From CAVZCK01 sp963798805 (GTDB lineage Bacteria; Pseudomonadota; Alphaproteobacteria; Rhizobiales; Rhodomicrobiaceae), in assembly GCA_963798805.1 (NCBI GenBank), contig CAWCVC010000002.1:992001-1056000 (forward strand): a stretch of DNA of 64,000 bases, written 5' to 3'. The first letter of the stretch is position 1, and each line of letters begins with the position of its first letter. Under the pieces are notes generated by a model, which saw only the letters and a list, made by a program, of their open reading frames with translations, was not told where the DNA came from and made no database searches. Shown here one piece after another: positions 37,103-46,356 of the stretch. The translations under genes were made by a program, and so were the position numbers.

Positions 37103-37642
37103 ATGGCTGGAATTGACGAAAGCAAGCCGTTCAAGCCGGTCCGCATCGCCGTCCTCACCATGTCGGACACGCGGGCGCTCGAGGATGACAAGTCGGGCGC
37201 GCTGCTGGCACGGCTCTTGACCGAGGCCGGCCATCAGCTGGCCGACCGCGCCATCATCAAGGACGAGATCGCCGAGATCCAGGCGGTGGTGAAGCGCTGG
37301 TCGGCCGATCCTCAGATCGATGCCATTCTGACGACCGGCGGCACAGGCCTGACCGGCCGCGATGTGACGCCGGAGGCGGTGCGGCCGCTATTCGAGAAGG
37401 AAATCGACGGGTTTTCGGCGCTGATGCACCTCATCAGCTTTCAGAAGATCGGCACCTCGACGATCCAGTCGCGCGCCCTCGCCGGGGTGATCGGCGGCAC
37501 TTATGTGTTCTGCCTGCCGGGCTCGCCCGGCGCCTGCCGGGACGCCTGGGAGGGCATCCTCAAGGCACAGCTCGATTTTCGCCACCAGCCCTGCAATTTC
37601 GTCGAGATCATGCCGCGGCTGGAGGAGCATCGCGGCACTTAG
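37103..37642 (+). CDS. moaB: Molybdenum cofactor biosynthesis protein B
   Basis: 179 residues. MogA/MoaB fold: RIAVLTMSDTRALEDDKSGA, ILTTGGTGLTGRDVTPEAV and the C-terminal FCLPGSPGACRDAWEGIL. Adenylylates molybdopterin before molybdate insertion (role shown for the family; MoaB in E. coli itself is less clear). Start 37103 has GGGAGG at proper distance; ATG 37094 overlaps that site. Convergent with moaE, with repeat R2 between them. Confidence 0.9.
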   Translation: MAGIDESKPFKPVRIAVLTMSDTRALEDDKSGALLARLLTEAGHQLADRAIIKDEIAEIQAVVKRWSADPQIDAILTTGGTGLTGRDVTPEAVRPLFEKEIDGFSALMHLISFQKIGTSTIQSRALAGVIGGTYVFCLPGSPGACRDAWEGILKAQLDFRHQPCNFVEIMPRLEEHRGT

Positions 37643-37643
37643 C

Positions 37644-37751
37644 GCGCGATCAGGAAAAGTGGAATCCGGTTTTCCGTCCGATCGCGCGACCAGCAAAGAA
37701 TCGAGAGCGGGCCTCTGAGCTCAAGTGTTTCCGTCTAAATTGATCCCGCTT
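37644..37751. repeat. R2 intergenic element, copy 2
   Basis: 108 bp, near identical to 28704-28811. The first half forms GCGCGATC-A-GGAAAA with TTTTCC and GATCGCGC, here fully paired (37644-37687). It starts one base after the moaB TAG and ends 12 bases before the moaE stop on the opposite strand. Confidence 0.88.
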
Positions 37752-37763
37752 TAGCGCGCGAGA

Positions 37764-38234
37764 CTACTCCGCGGCTTCCGGCTTCGGCGTCCAGCGCGTG
37801 GCGGCCTCGTCATCGCCGCTCTTCGCCTCGACCCAGGCGCTTTCGCCGCCGGCCCGCTCTTCCTTCTTCCAGAACGGCGCATTCGTCTTCAGATAATCCA
37901 TCAGAAATTCGGCTGCCTCGAAAGCTGCCTGACGGTGCGAGGAGGCGGTGATCACCAGCACGATGCTGTCGCCCGGCAGGAGGCGGCCGTAGCGGTGGAC
38001 GATGAGGCTCGCAGCGAGCGGCCAGCGCCGGCGCGCCTCCGCCTCGATGCGCTCAAGCTCTCCTTCCGTCATGCCGGGATAATGCTCCAGCGTCATCGAC
38101 CGGATGGCGTCCTCGCCTGCACCGCGCCGCACGATACCGGTGAAGCTGACCACAGCGCCAAAATCGTCGCGGCCCTTCGACAGGGCGCGGATCTCCGCTC
38201 CGACGTCGAAATCCTCAAGCTGGACCCGGATCAA
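37764..38234 (-). CDS. moaE: Molybdopterin synthase catalytic subunit
   Basis: 156 residues. Inserts sulfur from MoaD into precursor Z to form molybdopterin. VVSFTGIVRRGAGEDAIRSM, LEHYPGMTEGELERIEAEAR, VHRYGRLLPGDSIVLVITAS, HRQAAFEAAEFLMDYLKTNA and FWKKE are MoaE blocks including the catalytic Lys. I chose TTG 38234 (MIRVQLEDFD) because GGGAGA lies just upstream and family proteins start there; the longer frame overlaps the divergent gene. No moaD is adjacent. Confidence 0.9.
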   Translation of the reverse strand: MIRVQLEDFDVGAEIRALSKGRDDFGAVVSFTGIVRRGAGEDAIRSMTLEHYPGMTEGELERIEAEARRRWPLAASLIVHRYGRLLPGDSIVLVITASSHRQAAFEAAEFLMDYLKTNAPFWKKEERAGGESAWVEAKSGDDEAATRWTPKPEAAE

Positions 38235-38340
38235 GGGACTATCTCCCACGGCAGAAGTTTTGCTATACCCTGCCCTCCCCTTTCGTAACCCCATGCCGCC
38301 GGCTATTCTGGCGAACCACAAGGCTTTCAGGGAGGGCATT

Positions 38341-38631
38341 ATGGCCAAGGGCTACTGGATCGCGCGCGTGACCGTCAACAATGCTGCAGACTACCCGAAA
38401 TATGTGGAGGCGGCCAAGCCGGCTTTCGAGAAATATGGCGCGCGCTTTCTGGTGCGGGGGAGCCGCTACCAGGCTATGGAGGGCGAGGCGCGGCCCCGCA
38501 ATGTGGTGATCGAGTTTGACAGCTTCGAAAAAGCGGTCGCCTGCTACAACTCTCCCGAATATCTCGCCGCTGCCGCCATCCGCCAGGCGAATGCCGACGC
38601 TGAGCTTGTCATCGTCGAGGGCGTCGACTGA
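38341..38631 (+). CDS. DUF1330 family protein
   Basis: 96 residues. MAKGYWIARVTVNNAADYPK then FLVRGSRYQAMEGEARPRNV and IEFDSFEKAVACYNSPEYLA are the DUF1330 pattern, a ferredoxin-like dimeric alpha-beta fold. Biochemical role unknown. Strong GGGAGG before the ATG. Divergent from moaE and followed 25 bases later by an SDR gene, likely co-transcribed. Confidence 0.9.
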   Translation: MAKGYWIARVTVNNAADYPKYVEAAKPAFEKYGARFLVRGSRYQAMEGEARPRNVVIEFDSFEKAVACYNSPEYLAAAAIRQANADAELVIVEGVD

Positions 38632-38656
38632 TCCAACCGGGCGGGGCGAGCAACAA

Positions 38657-39397
38657 ATGGGCAAACTCTCCGGCCGCAAAGCCCTGGTGACCGGCGCCAG
38701 CCGAGGCATTGGCGCGGCGATTGCGAAGGGGCTGGCCGAGGCCGGGGCGGATGTGGCCTTTACCTATTTCAGCTCGCCCGACAAGGCCGAGGAGACCGCC
38801 GCGGCCATCCGCGAGCACGGCGTGCGCAGCGAGGCGATGCGCGCCGACGCCGGCGATGGCTCCGCCGTGCGCGGCGCCGTGGCCGAGGCCCATGAGCGGC
38901 TCGGCGGTCTCGACATTCTCGTCAACAATGCCGGCATGTTCCTGCGCCGCCCGCTGCACGAGGCGAGCGACGAGGAGTTCGACCGGGTGATGAACGTCAA
39001 TCTGCGCGGGGCCTATATCGCCATAAAAGCCACCGTGCCGCATATGCCTCGCGGCGGGCGCATCATCAATCTGTCGAGCACATTCGGTGCGCGCGTCCCC
39101 GCGCCCGGCATCGGCCTCTATGCGATCAGCAAATTCGCGGTCGCGGGCATGACCCGTGCCTTCGCTCGCGATCTTGCCCCGCTCGGCATCACCGTCAACG
39201 CCATCCAGCCGGGGCCGATTGCCACCGACATGAACCCAGACGACAGCCGCCACGCGCGGCTGATGATCATGATGACGGCGCTCCAGCGCTACGGCTCGCC
39301 TAGCGATGTCGCGCATGCCGCGGTCTTTCTCGCCAGCGACGAAGCCGCCTATATCACCGGCGCGACGCTGAATGTCGACGGCGGCTTCGAGAGCTGA
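38657..39397 (+). CDS. SDR-family oxidoreductase
   Basis: 246 residues. TGASRGIGAAIAKGL binds NAD(P), NNAG follows ILV, the catalytic Ser is in INLSSTFGA and YxxxK in LYAISKFAVAG. Sequence resembles 3-oxoacyl-ACP-reductase-like or glucose-dehydrogenase-like classical SDRs; substrate unknown. The frame is open upstream within the DUF1330 gene, but MGKLSGRKAL is the natural start. Confidence 0.88.
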   Translation: MGKLSGRKALVTGASRGIGAAIAKGLAEAGADVAFTYFSSPDKAEETAAAIREHGVRSEAMRADAGDGSAVRGAVAEAHERLGGLDILVNNAGMFLRRPLHEASDEEFDRVMNVNLRGAYIAIKATVPHMPRGGRIINLSSTFGARVPAPGIGLYAISKFAVAGMTRAFARDLAPLGITVNAIQPGPIATDMNPDDSRHARLMIMMTALQRYGSPSDVAHAAVFLASDEAAYITGATLNVDGGFES

Positions 39398-39603
39398 GCT
39401 TCAGCCGGGCGGATAGCCGGCGGGCCGGCTCCGCTTCGATCAAATTCTGACCACATCCATCCAATTTGGGCAAAGACCTGCCATTTTTGCCGTTCAGCCT
39501 GCAGTCATCGTCACAAAGCGATGTTTGACACGAATTGGACGGAAGTGGGCTCTTACGCGGAGCCCCGATGATACATCGCACAAGAGAGAGCAGAGGTTAG
39601 GAA

Positions 39604-41208
39604 ATGCCTTGGACAGGCACAAGAAACACGATCTTTTTGATCGGAATCACGATCGGGCTGGCAGGGGCCGGCACCGTACGCGCGCAAACTCAGGGGCAGC
39701 CGGACGCGTCTTTCGTCGTCGCCCAGAACAATCAGCAGGATTCTCAGGAGGAGCAGAGAAAACGCCGCGAGCGAAATCACCGCGAGCGGGAGGAGCACAA
39801 AGGACAGCAGCCGGAGCAGCACAACGTCCAGCCCCCGCATTTCGACCAGAAGGTGCAACAGCAGCAACAGCAGCAGTTCGATCGCAAGCGCTTCGACGCC
39901 GACCACGATAAGGCGAAGGCCGAGCGCGAGGAGATAGAGCGCAAGCGCCACGATGCCCAGATCGACAAGCTGAAGGCGGATCGCGAGAAACTTGAGCGCG
40001 AGAAGTCCCAGCGCGAGGAGGTGGAGCGCAAGCGTCGCGATGCCCAGGTCGACAAGCTGAAGGCTGATCGCGACAAGCTCGAGCGCGAGCGGGCCGAACG
40101 CGAGCATCGCGAACAGATCGAGAAGCTCCGCGACCATAAAGACGCAGAGCGCGACAGGCTTCGTGATTTCAAGGAGAAGGCCAAGAACCAGGCCGAGGAT
40201 CGCCGCGACCGGATCGAGCAGCATATCGAGGATCGCACCATCTCGCGCGAGGAGCGGGAAAAGCGGCGTGAGGAACGCTCCAAATTCAGCCGCGAACATC
40301 TGAAGGACATCGCCCGCGAGCGGCATGAGCACCGGGAAGAGGGCGGCCGCATCGTCATCGACGAGCCGGATTCGCGGCGGATCATCCGCGATAAGGGCCG
40401 GGTCATCATCCAGCACAATGAGCTTGAGCGTCTGCGCGGCGCGGCCAAGGACGTCCATGTCGAGCACGGTCCCGGCGGCGGCAACCGCACGGTGATTACA
40501 CGCCCGAACGGCATCCAGATCATCACCGTCGAGGACCATGACGGCCGGCTCATCCGCCGGATCAAGCGCTATCCCAACGGCCGCGAGATCGTGCTGATCA
40601 ACAACGACTATCGCCGCAGAGATCACGACCGGGACTATGACCGGCGCGGCGGCTTCGGCTTCTACATCACCTTGCCGACCTTCGTTCCGCACGTTCCGGA
40701 GCGGGACTATTATATTTATGCCGATCGGGCCGACGAATATGAGATGGAGCGGATCCTCTCAGCACCGCCTCTCGAAGATCTCGACGAGGACTATACGCTT
40801 GACGAGATCCGCTACAGCCCGGACATCCGCAAGCGCTTCCGCAAGCTCAATCTGAACTCCGTGACCTTCGAGTTCGGCTCTTGGGAGGTCCGCGAAGGCG
40901 AGATCGAAAAGCTCGCTCCGGTCGCGCAGGCGATCAAGCATATCGTCGACCGTAATCCGGACGAGGTCTTCCTCATTGCCGGCTATACGGATGCGGTCGG
41001 CTCGGACGAGGACAATCTCTCGCTCTCGGACCGGCGGGCGGAATCGGTCGCGCGCGTGCTTACGGATGAGTATGGCGTGCCGCCGGAGAACCTAGTGACG
41101 CAAGGCTATGGCGAGCAGGACCTGCTGATCGACACGCAAGGACCCGAGGAGCGCAATCGCCGTGTCGAGCTGATGCGGATCACCAACTATCTGGCGCAGA
41201 AGGACTAA
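39604..41208 (+). CDS. OmpA-family protein with long coiled coil
   Basis: 534 residues. Signal peptide (FLIGITIGLAGAGTVRAQ), highly charged Arg/Glu/Lys coiled coil (about 55-245) with a tandem 29-residue repeat (RKRHDAQIDKLKADREKLER from 113, RKRRDAQVDKLKADRDKLER from 142), a basic linker region, and a C-terminal OmpA/MotB peptidoglycan-binding domain (about 419-530: VTFEFGSWEV, IAGYTDAVGSDEDNLSLSDR, RNRRVELMRI). No beta-barrel. Probably tethers to peptidoglycan from the periplasm. Similar proteins are common in Hyphomicrobiales. Confidence 0.88.
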   Translation: MPWTGTRNTIFLIGITIGLAGAGTVRAQTQGQPDASFVVAQNNQQDSQEEQRKRRERNHREREEHKGQQPEQHNVQPPHFDQKVQQQQQQQFDRKRFDADHDKAKAEREEIERKRHDAQIDKLKADREKLEREKSQREEVERKRRDAQVDKLKADRDKLERERAEREHREQIEKLRDHKDAERDRLRDFKEKAKNQAEDRRDRIEQHIEDRTISREEREKRREERSKFSREHLKDIARERHEHREEGGRIVIDEPDSRRIIRDKGRVIIQHNELERLRGAAKDVHVEHGPGGGNRTVITRPNGIQIITVEDHDGRLIRRIKRYPNGREIVLINNDYRRRDHDRDYDRRGGFGFYITLPTFVPHVPERDYYIYADRADEYEMERILSAPPLEDLDEDYTLDEIRYSPDIRKRFRKLNLNSVTFEFGSWEVREGEIEKLAPVAQAIKHIVDRNPDEVFLIAGYTDAVGSDEDNLSLSDRRAESVARVLTDEYGVPPENLVTQGYGEQDLLIDTQGPEERNRRVELMRITNYLAQKD

Positions 41209-41224
41209 ACTGCGCCTTTTCGGA

Positions 41225-41334
41225 CGTCGCCCCGGCCGCAAGGGCCGGGGCCTACTCGCTTCGCCGTTCGCCGGAGCGCCGGCCAATAAGCGATTGGGTC
41301 CCTGACAACGCCTGTGGCCGTTTCCGGGACGACG
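41225..41334. repeat. R1 intergenic palindromic element, copy 3
   Basis: CGTCGCCCCGGCC-loop-GGCCGGGGCCTACTCGC opens the element and TTTCCGGGACGACG closes it. It lies between the OmpA gene and the convergent kdsA. Confidence 0.8.
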
Positions 41335-41406
41335 GACTTCGTGAGCTCTCAACCATTTGAGGAGCCAACGGGACTGCTGCGTTCAACGCGCCGCGTACCG
41401 ACGAGG

Positions 41407-42271
41407 CTACCCCGCCCTGCCCGCCTTAACGAGCCGGTCGATCGCCATCAGCTCGCGGAGCAGGCCTTCGAACTCCGCAAGCGGCACCATATTAGGGCCG
41501 TCGGACGGCGCGCGGTCGGGATTCTCGTGAGTCTCGATGAACAGGGCCGCGACGCCGACCGCCACCGCCGCCCGCGCCAGCACCGGCACGAAACGCCGCT
41601 CGCCGCCGCTCGCTGTGCCCTGCCCGCCCGGCTGCTGGACCGAATGGGTGGCGTCGAAGACCACCGGACAGCCGGTCTCGGCCATGATCGGCAGGGCGCG
41701 CATGTCCGAGACCAGCGTGTTGTAGCCGAAGCTGACGCCGCGCTCGGTCAAGAGGATGTTCGGGTTTCCGGCGCCGAGCAGCTTGGCGACGACGTTCTTC
41801 ATATCCCAGGGCGCGAGAAACTGCCCCTTCTTGACCTTGATGACTCGGCCGGTCTTCGCTGCCGCGACGAGCAGGTCGGTCTGGCGGCAGAGAAAGGCCG
41901 GGATCTGCAGCACATCGACCACCTCGGCCACCGCCGCGCATTGCTCCGGGCTGTGCACGTCGGTGACGACCGGGAGGCGGAGGCTCTCCTTGATTTCGGC
42001 GAAGACGGCGAGCGCCTTGTCGAGGCCGAGGCCGCGCGCGCTCGTGAGAACTCGTGCGGTTCGCCTTGTCGAAGGAGGTCTTGAAGACGAGGCCGATACC
42101 GAGCCGCCCGGCGATCTCCTTGAGCGCCGCCGCCATCTCCATCGCGTGATCGCGGCTCTCCATCGCGCAAGGCCCGGCGAAAACCGCGAGCGGCGCGTCG
42201 TTCGCCACGGTCACATCGCCGATCCGGACTTTCTTATTCGGCAAAAGCGCCCCGTCGCCGGCACTCGTCAT
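41407..42271 (-). pseudogene. kdsA: 3-deoxy-8-phosphooctulonate synthase with +1 frameshift
   Basis: Makes KDO-8-phosphate from PEP and arabinose-5-phosphate for lipid A-core. From ATG 42271 the frame reads LAVFAGPCAMESRDHAMEMA and FKTSFDKANRTS, then shifts at GAACTC (plus strand 42048-42053). Downstream LPVVTDVHSPEQCAAVAEVV-type sequence, LCRQTDLLVAAAKTGRVIKV, LTERGVSFGYNTLVSDMRAL and DATHSVQQPGG continue to 41407. Removing one A gives NRTSLTSARGLGLDKALA, as in intact KdsA. Corrected length about 287 residues; actual length 3n+1. kdsA is normally essential in Gram-negatives with KDO, so a consensus error is likely. Confidence 0.88.
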
Positions 42272-42290
42272 CCGCGCTCTCCCCCGTCCG

Positions 42291-43211
42291 TCAGCCGCCA
42301 TTCGCCGCGAGATTGCGCGCCACATTGGCCTTCTGGCGTTCGAACACCTCGCCCAGTGTGAAGTCGCCTTCGTGCACCGCATAGAGATTGATGTAGATCA
42401 TCTTGCCGGAAATGAAGGCGACGGCCGAGACGTCGACCTGGGTCTTGGGATCGCCGAACTCCGTGATGATATTCTGAATCAGGCCGAAATAGCAGGCGTG
42501 CTCATCCTGGCCGACAACGCCCAGAAAGCGCACCTCATTCATCTTGGCGCCCTTTAACGCCTCCTCGAAACGCTGTTTGACCTGCGGCGCGCTCTGGTTG
42601 ATCAGCTCCCCGCCATTCTGGCGCAGCGTGTTGCACACCGTATCGACATAAGCCTTGGGCGAGCCGTCAACCTTCTTGTCGAGAAAGGTGAGCGGCACCA
42701 GAAACTGGCCGTAGTCACTGAGCGTCTTGCGCTTGCCGGTCCGCCAGGATTTGAGCTGCGAGCAGTCGGCGAAGGCCCCGAGCATGCGCAGCTCGCCGCG
42801 GAAGATCGTTTGCAGGAGGCCGACGAGCCTGGCGTCGCTCGGCTGGGATTCGTCGAGGAAGCAATGGCCAGCGGGGGGCTCGAGGCCGAGCTTGGCCTCG
42901 CCAAGCTTCACCTCGGTGCGGTTCTCGGCATTGCCGAGCGTGGCGGTGATGCTCTGCGCCTTCGTCTCGAGCTGCTGGGGCGTGGTGGGTGCCGGCGGGC
43001 TGGCGCTCGGCTTGCCGATCAAGGCTTCTGCGAAGCTGCGCACATCCTCCTGTGTGACCGGATCGTCCGCCCGGCTCAGGCTGTCGGCGCTGGTCTGGGC
43101 GTGCCCGCTGCTGATAAGTTCCGCACTGCCGAAGAACAGCGCGATGCCCGCCAGAGCGAGCGTAAACCGCTTTGCCGAGCCATAGCGGCGCCGGTCGATC
43201 ATCGAGGACAT
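42291..43211 (-). CDS. Secreted protein of unknown function
   Basis: 306 residues. Hydrophobic segment FTLALAGIALFFGSAELISS near residue 17 acts as signal or anchor. A Pro/Thr/Ser-rich stretch is followed by a globular domain (about 100-290) with several cysteines (HCFLDESQPSDARLVGLLQT, FADCSQLKSWR, VCNTLRQNGG). No recognised family. It lies 19 bases upstream of kdsA on the same strand and may share a transcript. Confidence 0.65.
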   Translation of the reverse strand: MSSMIDRRRYGSAKRFTLALAGIALFFGSAELISSGHAQTSADSLSRADDPVTQEDVRSFAEALIGKPSASPPAPTTPQQLETKAQSITATLGNAENRTEVKLGEAKLGLEPPAGHCFLDESQPSDARLVGLLQTIFRGELRMLGAFADCSQLKSWRTGKRKTLSDYGQFLVPLTFLDKKVDGSPKAYVDTVCNTLRQNGGELINQSAPQVKQRFEEALKGAKMNEVRFLGVVGQDEHACYFGLIQNIITEFGDPKTQVDVSAVAFISGKMIYINLYAVHEGDFTLGEVFERQKANVARNLAANGG

Positions 43212-43404
43212 GTCTTGTTTCCGCCTTGCGATTGCCTCGCCGCACATTATCCCCGATACGGCCCGCCGCCAATATCGTGCTGAAAATGTCCATCTTTTGT
43301 TCAAAGCGGATTTGCGCAGCGCCGTCCGAAATAAAGAACTGACCGCAAAACCGGACCCTCATACCAAAGGGAGCTTGATCCGTCAGGCCGTTGCAGCTTC
43401 ACTG

Positions 43405-43565
43405 GTGTGGCGTCTCGTAATTGCCTTAACATGCCGCGAATCCGAAAAGGCAATTGCGAGACATAAGCCACACTAGCCTTCTTGAGTCTGCTAGTGTCCT
43501 TTGTCTCCGAATTGCCTTCGCGCGTGTGCGGTAGATATAAAGGCAATTCGGAGATGGGACATTAG
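43405..43565. repeat. R3 composite double-hairpin element, copy 1
   Basis: Two long imperfect palindromes in tandem. Unit A (43405-43473): GTGTGGC-GTCTCGTAATTGCCT pairs with AGGCAATTGCGAGAC-ATAA-GCCACAC. Unit B (43491-43565): CTAGTGTCC-TTT-GTCTCCGAATTGCCT pairs with AGGCAATTCGGAGA-TGGGACATTAG. The spacer is itself bordered by ACACTAG and CTAGTGT. It ends 30 bases before livG. The second copy, inverted, is at 50987-51149. Confidence 0.88.
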
Positions 43566-43595
43566 GGGCCGGAGGAAACGTACGCAGGCGCCTGA

Positions 43596-44417
43596 ATGGC
43601 CGAAATCCTGGAGATTCGCGACGTGTCGCTGAGCTTCGGCGGCGTGCGCGCGCTCGCTCACGTCAGCCTTGGCGTGAGACCGGGCGAGCTTTTCTCCATC
43701 ATCGGCCCGAACGGCGCGGGCAAGACCTCGCTCCTGAATTGCGTTTCAGGACGCTATCGCCCGACCGAAGGCAAGGTCATCTATAAGGGCGCCGACATCA
43801 CCCGCCGCCGCCCTGCCGAGCGCGCCAGGCTCGGCATCGGACGCACCTTCCAGAACCTGGCGCTCTTTCACCATATGAGCGTACTCGATAATGTAATGGT
43901 CGGCCGCCATCATCTTTTGCGAAACAATTTTCTCACCGGCTCGGTCTATTGGCTGACCGGCGCCCGCCGCGAGGAATTGCGCCACCGCCGCCGCGTCGAG
44001 GAGATCATCGATTTTCTCGATCTGCAGCCGGTGCGCAAGGCGCCCGCCGGCACCCTCTCCTATGGCCTCAGAAAGCGGGTCGAGCTTGCCCGCGCCATGG
44101 CGATCGAGCCGGAGCTGATCCTCTTGGATGAGCCGATGGCCGGTATGAATCTGGAAGAGAAGGAGGACATGGCGCGCTACATCGTCGACCTGAACGAGGA
44201 GTTCGGCATGACGGTGATCATGATCGAGCACGATATGGGCGTGGTCATGGACATCTCGCACCGCGTCGCCGTGCTGGATTTCGGCCGCAAGATCGCGGAA
44301 GGGCTTCCAGAGCAGGTGCTCGCCGATCCGCATGTGAAAGCGGCCTATCTGGGCGAGGAAGACGAAATGCTGGTCGAGCTCGACGACGCGGCGGCGGTGG
44401 CGGAGGCGCGGCCATGA
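43596..44417 (+). CDS. livG: Branched-chain amino-acid-type (HAAT) ABC transporter ATPase, LivG-like
   Basis: 273 residues. Walker A GPNGAGKTSLL, signature LSYGLRKRVELARAM (LSYG in place of LSGG, common in LivG), Walker B LILLDEPMAGM and H-loop MIEHDMGVVM. Pairs with LivF on permeases LivHM. First gene of the cluster livG-ligase-livH-livM-unknown-livK-livF. Its stop overlaps the ligase start (ATGA). True substrate may be an amino acid or an aromatic/fatty acid given the ligase. Confidence 0.92.
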   Translation: MAEILEIRDVSLSFGGVRALAHVSLGVRPGELFSIIGPNGAGKTSLLNCVSGRYRPTEGKVIYKGADITRRRPAERARLGIGRTFQNLALFHHMSVLDNVMVGRHHLLRNNFLTGSVYWLTGARREELRHRRRVEEIIDFLDLQPVRKAPAGTLSYGLRKRVELARAMAIEPELILLDEPMAGMNLEEKEDMARYIVDLNEEFGMTVIMIEHDMGVVMDISHRVAVLDFGRKIAEGLPEQVLADPHVKAAYLGEEDEMLVELDDAAAVAEARP

Positions 44418-46351
44418 ACGCCGAGATCCAGGCGCTCATCGCCGATGCCGACACGCTGCCCAAGCTCCTGCGCCAACACGCCCGCGAGCATGGCGGGGAG
44501 ATCGCCCTGCGCGAGAAGGACTTTGGCATCTGGCACATTTGGAGCTGGCGGCGCTATCAGGACCAGGTCCGCGATTTCGCCCTCGGCCTCAAGGCACTCG
44601 GGATCGGCGAAGGCGATGTCGTCGCGCTGATCGGCGACAACCGGCCGGACTGGGTTTGCGGCGAAATCTCAGCGCACGCGGTCAAGGCGATGAGCCTCGG
44701 CATCTATCGCGACGCGCTCGAGGAGGAGGTCGCCTATCTCATCAATTACGGCGAGGCAAAAGCCGTCTTCGCCGAGGATGAGGAGCAGGTGGACAAGCTG
44801 CTCAATCTGGAGGACCGCATCCCCAGCATCCGCCACATCATCTATTCCGACCCGCGCGGCATGCGCAAATATGACGATCCGCGCCTCATATCGGTGGACG
44901 CGCTCATCGAAAAGGGGCGCGAGCTGGCCGGACGCGATCCTGAAGCTTTCGACCGCCTCGTCGATGCGACGCGCGCCGAAGACGTCGCCATCCTCTGCAC
45001 CACCTCCGGCACCACCGCTAATCCGAAGCTCGCCATGCTAAGCGCCGGTTCGCTCATCCGGCACTGCGCCGCCTATCTCGAAGCCGACGACAAAGGCCCG
45101 AAGGACGAATATGTCTCCGCCCTGCCCCTGCCCTGGATCATGGAGCAGATCTACGTCTTCGGCAAAGCGCTGATCTCGCGGATGAAGGTGAACTTCGTCG
45201 AAGAGCCCGAGACCATGATGAATGATTTCCGCGAGATCGCACCGACCTTCGTGCTGTTCGCCCCGCGCGTCTGGGAAAGCGTCGCCGCCGACGTGCGATC
45301 GCGGATCATGGACACATCGCCCTTGAAACGCGCGCTCTACAATTATGGCCTCGCGCGCGGTCTGAAGGCGCTCGGCAAAGGCCGCCGCTCCTGGCTCGCC
45401 GACGCGATCCTGTTCCGCGCCTTGCGCGACCGGCTCGGCTTTACCCGGCTGCGTTCTGCCGCGACCGGCGGCGCGGCCCTCGGGCCTGACACCTTCCGCT
45501 TCTTCCAGGCCATCGGCGTGCCGCTGCGCCAGCTTTACGGCCAGACGGAGCTGCTCGGCGCCTATACCATCCACCGGCCGGGCGACATTGATTTCGACAG
45601 CGTCGGCTTCGGCTTTGCCGATGTCGAAATCCGCATCGACAAGCCGGACGCCAACGGCGTCGGTGAGGTGGTCACCCGCCATCCGAACATGTTCTCCGGC
45701 TATTACAAGAACGCGGAGGCGACGGCCGCTGATCTGCACGAGGGCTGGATGCACACCGGTGACGCCGGCTTCTTCAACGAGGCCGGCCATCTCGTCGTCA
45801 TCGACCGCATCAAGGATCTCGCCGTGACCGCGCGGGGCGAGCGCTATTCGCCGCAATTCATCGAGAACAAGCTGAAATTCTCTCCCTTCGTCGCCGAGGC
45901 CGTAATCCTCGGGGCGGGCCGCGACTATCTGGCGGCGATGATCTGCATCCGCTATTCGATCGTGTCGAAATGGGCGGAGAAGAACCGTCTCGCCTTCACC
46001 ACCTATAGCGATCTCGCCAGCCGTTCGGAGGTCTACGAGCTTTTGCGCAAGGAGGTAGAGGCGGTGAACGCCTCGCTGCCGCCGGCTCAGAGGATTTCCA
46101 AATTCATCCTGCTCTATAAGGAGCTGGACGCCGACGACGGCGAGCTGACCCGTACGCGCAAGGTGCGGCGCGGTATCGTCGCCGAGAAATACGGCTCGAT
46201 CATCGACGCCATCTATTCCGGCCGCCCCTCCATCGACATCGACACCGTCATCCATTTCCAGGACGGCACCACCCAGCGTATCCAGACCACCCTGCCCGTC
46301 GCCGATCTCGCCGCAGCCGCCCCGTCAACAAGCCCCGCGAAAGCCGCCTGA
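44414..46351 (+). CDS. AMP-dependent (long-chain) acyl-CoA ligase
   Basis: 645 residues. ANL superfamily: P-loop LCTTSGTTANPKLAMLSAG, LPLPWIMEQIYVFGKALISR, GQTELLGAYTIHRPGDIDFD, HTGDAGFFNEAGHLVVIDRI and KDLAVTARGERYSPQFIENK. Activates a carboxylic acid to its CoA thioester, cytoplasmic. Embedded between livG and livH with start-stop overlap to livG; ligases inside HAAT clusters usually trap the imported acid as CoA ester. The ligand class is not determined by sequence alone. Confidence 0.9.
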   Translation: MNAEIQALIADADTLPKLLRQHAREHGGEIALREKDFGIWHIWSWRRYQDQVRDFALGLKALGIGEGDVVALIGDNRPDWVCGEISAHAVKAMSLGIYRDALEEEVAYLINYGEAKAVFAEDEEQVDKLLNLEDRIPSIRHIIYSDPRGMRKYDDPRLISVDALIEKGRELAGRDPEAFDRLVDATRAEDVAILCTTSGTTANPKLAMLSAGSLIRHCAAYLEADDKGPKDEYVSALPLPWIMEQIYVFGKALISRMKVNFVEEPETMMNDFREIAPTFVLFAPRVWESVAADVRSRIMDTSPLKRALYNYGLARGLKALGKGRRSWLADAILFRALRDRLGFTRLRSAATGGAALGPDTFRFFQAIGVPLRQLYGQTELLGAYTIHRPGDIDFDSVGFGFADVEIRIDKPDANGVGEVVTRHPNMFSGYYKNAEATAADLHEGWMHTGDAGFFNEAGHLVVIDRIKDLAVTARGERYSPQFIENKLKFSPFVAEAVILGAGRDYLAAMICIRYSIVSKWAEKNRLAFTTYSDLASRSEVYELLRKEVEAVNASLPPAQRISKFILLYKELDADDGELTRTRKVRRGIVAEKYGSIIDAIYSGRPSIDIDTVIHFQDGTTQRIQTTLPVADLAAAAPSTSPAKAA

Positions 46352-46356
46352 CGCCC

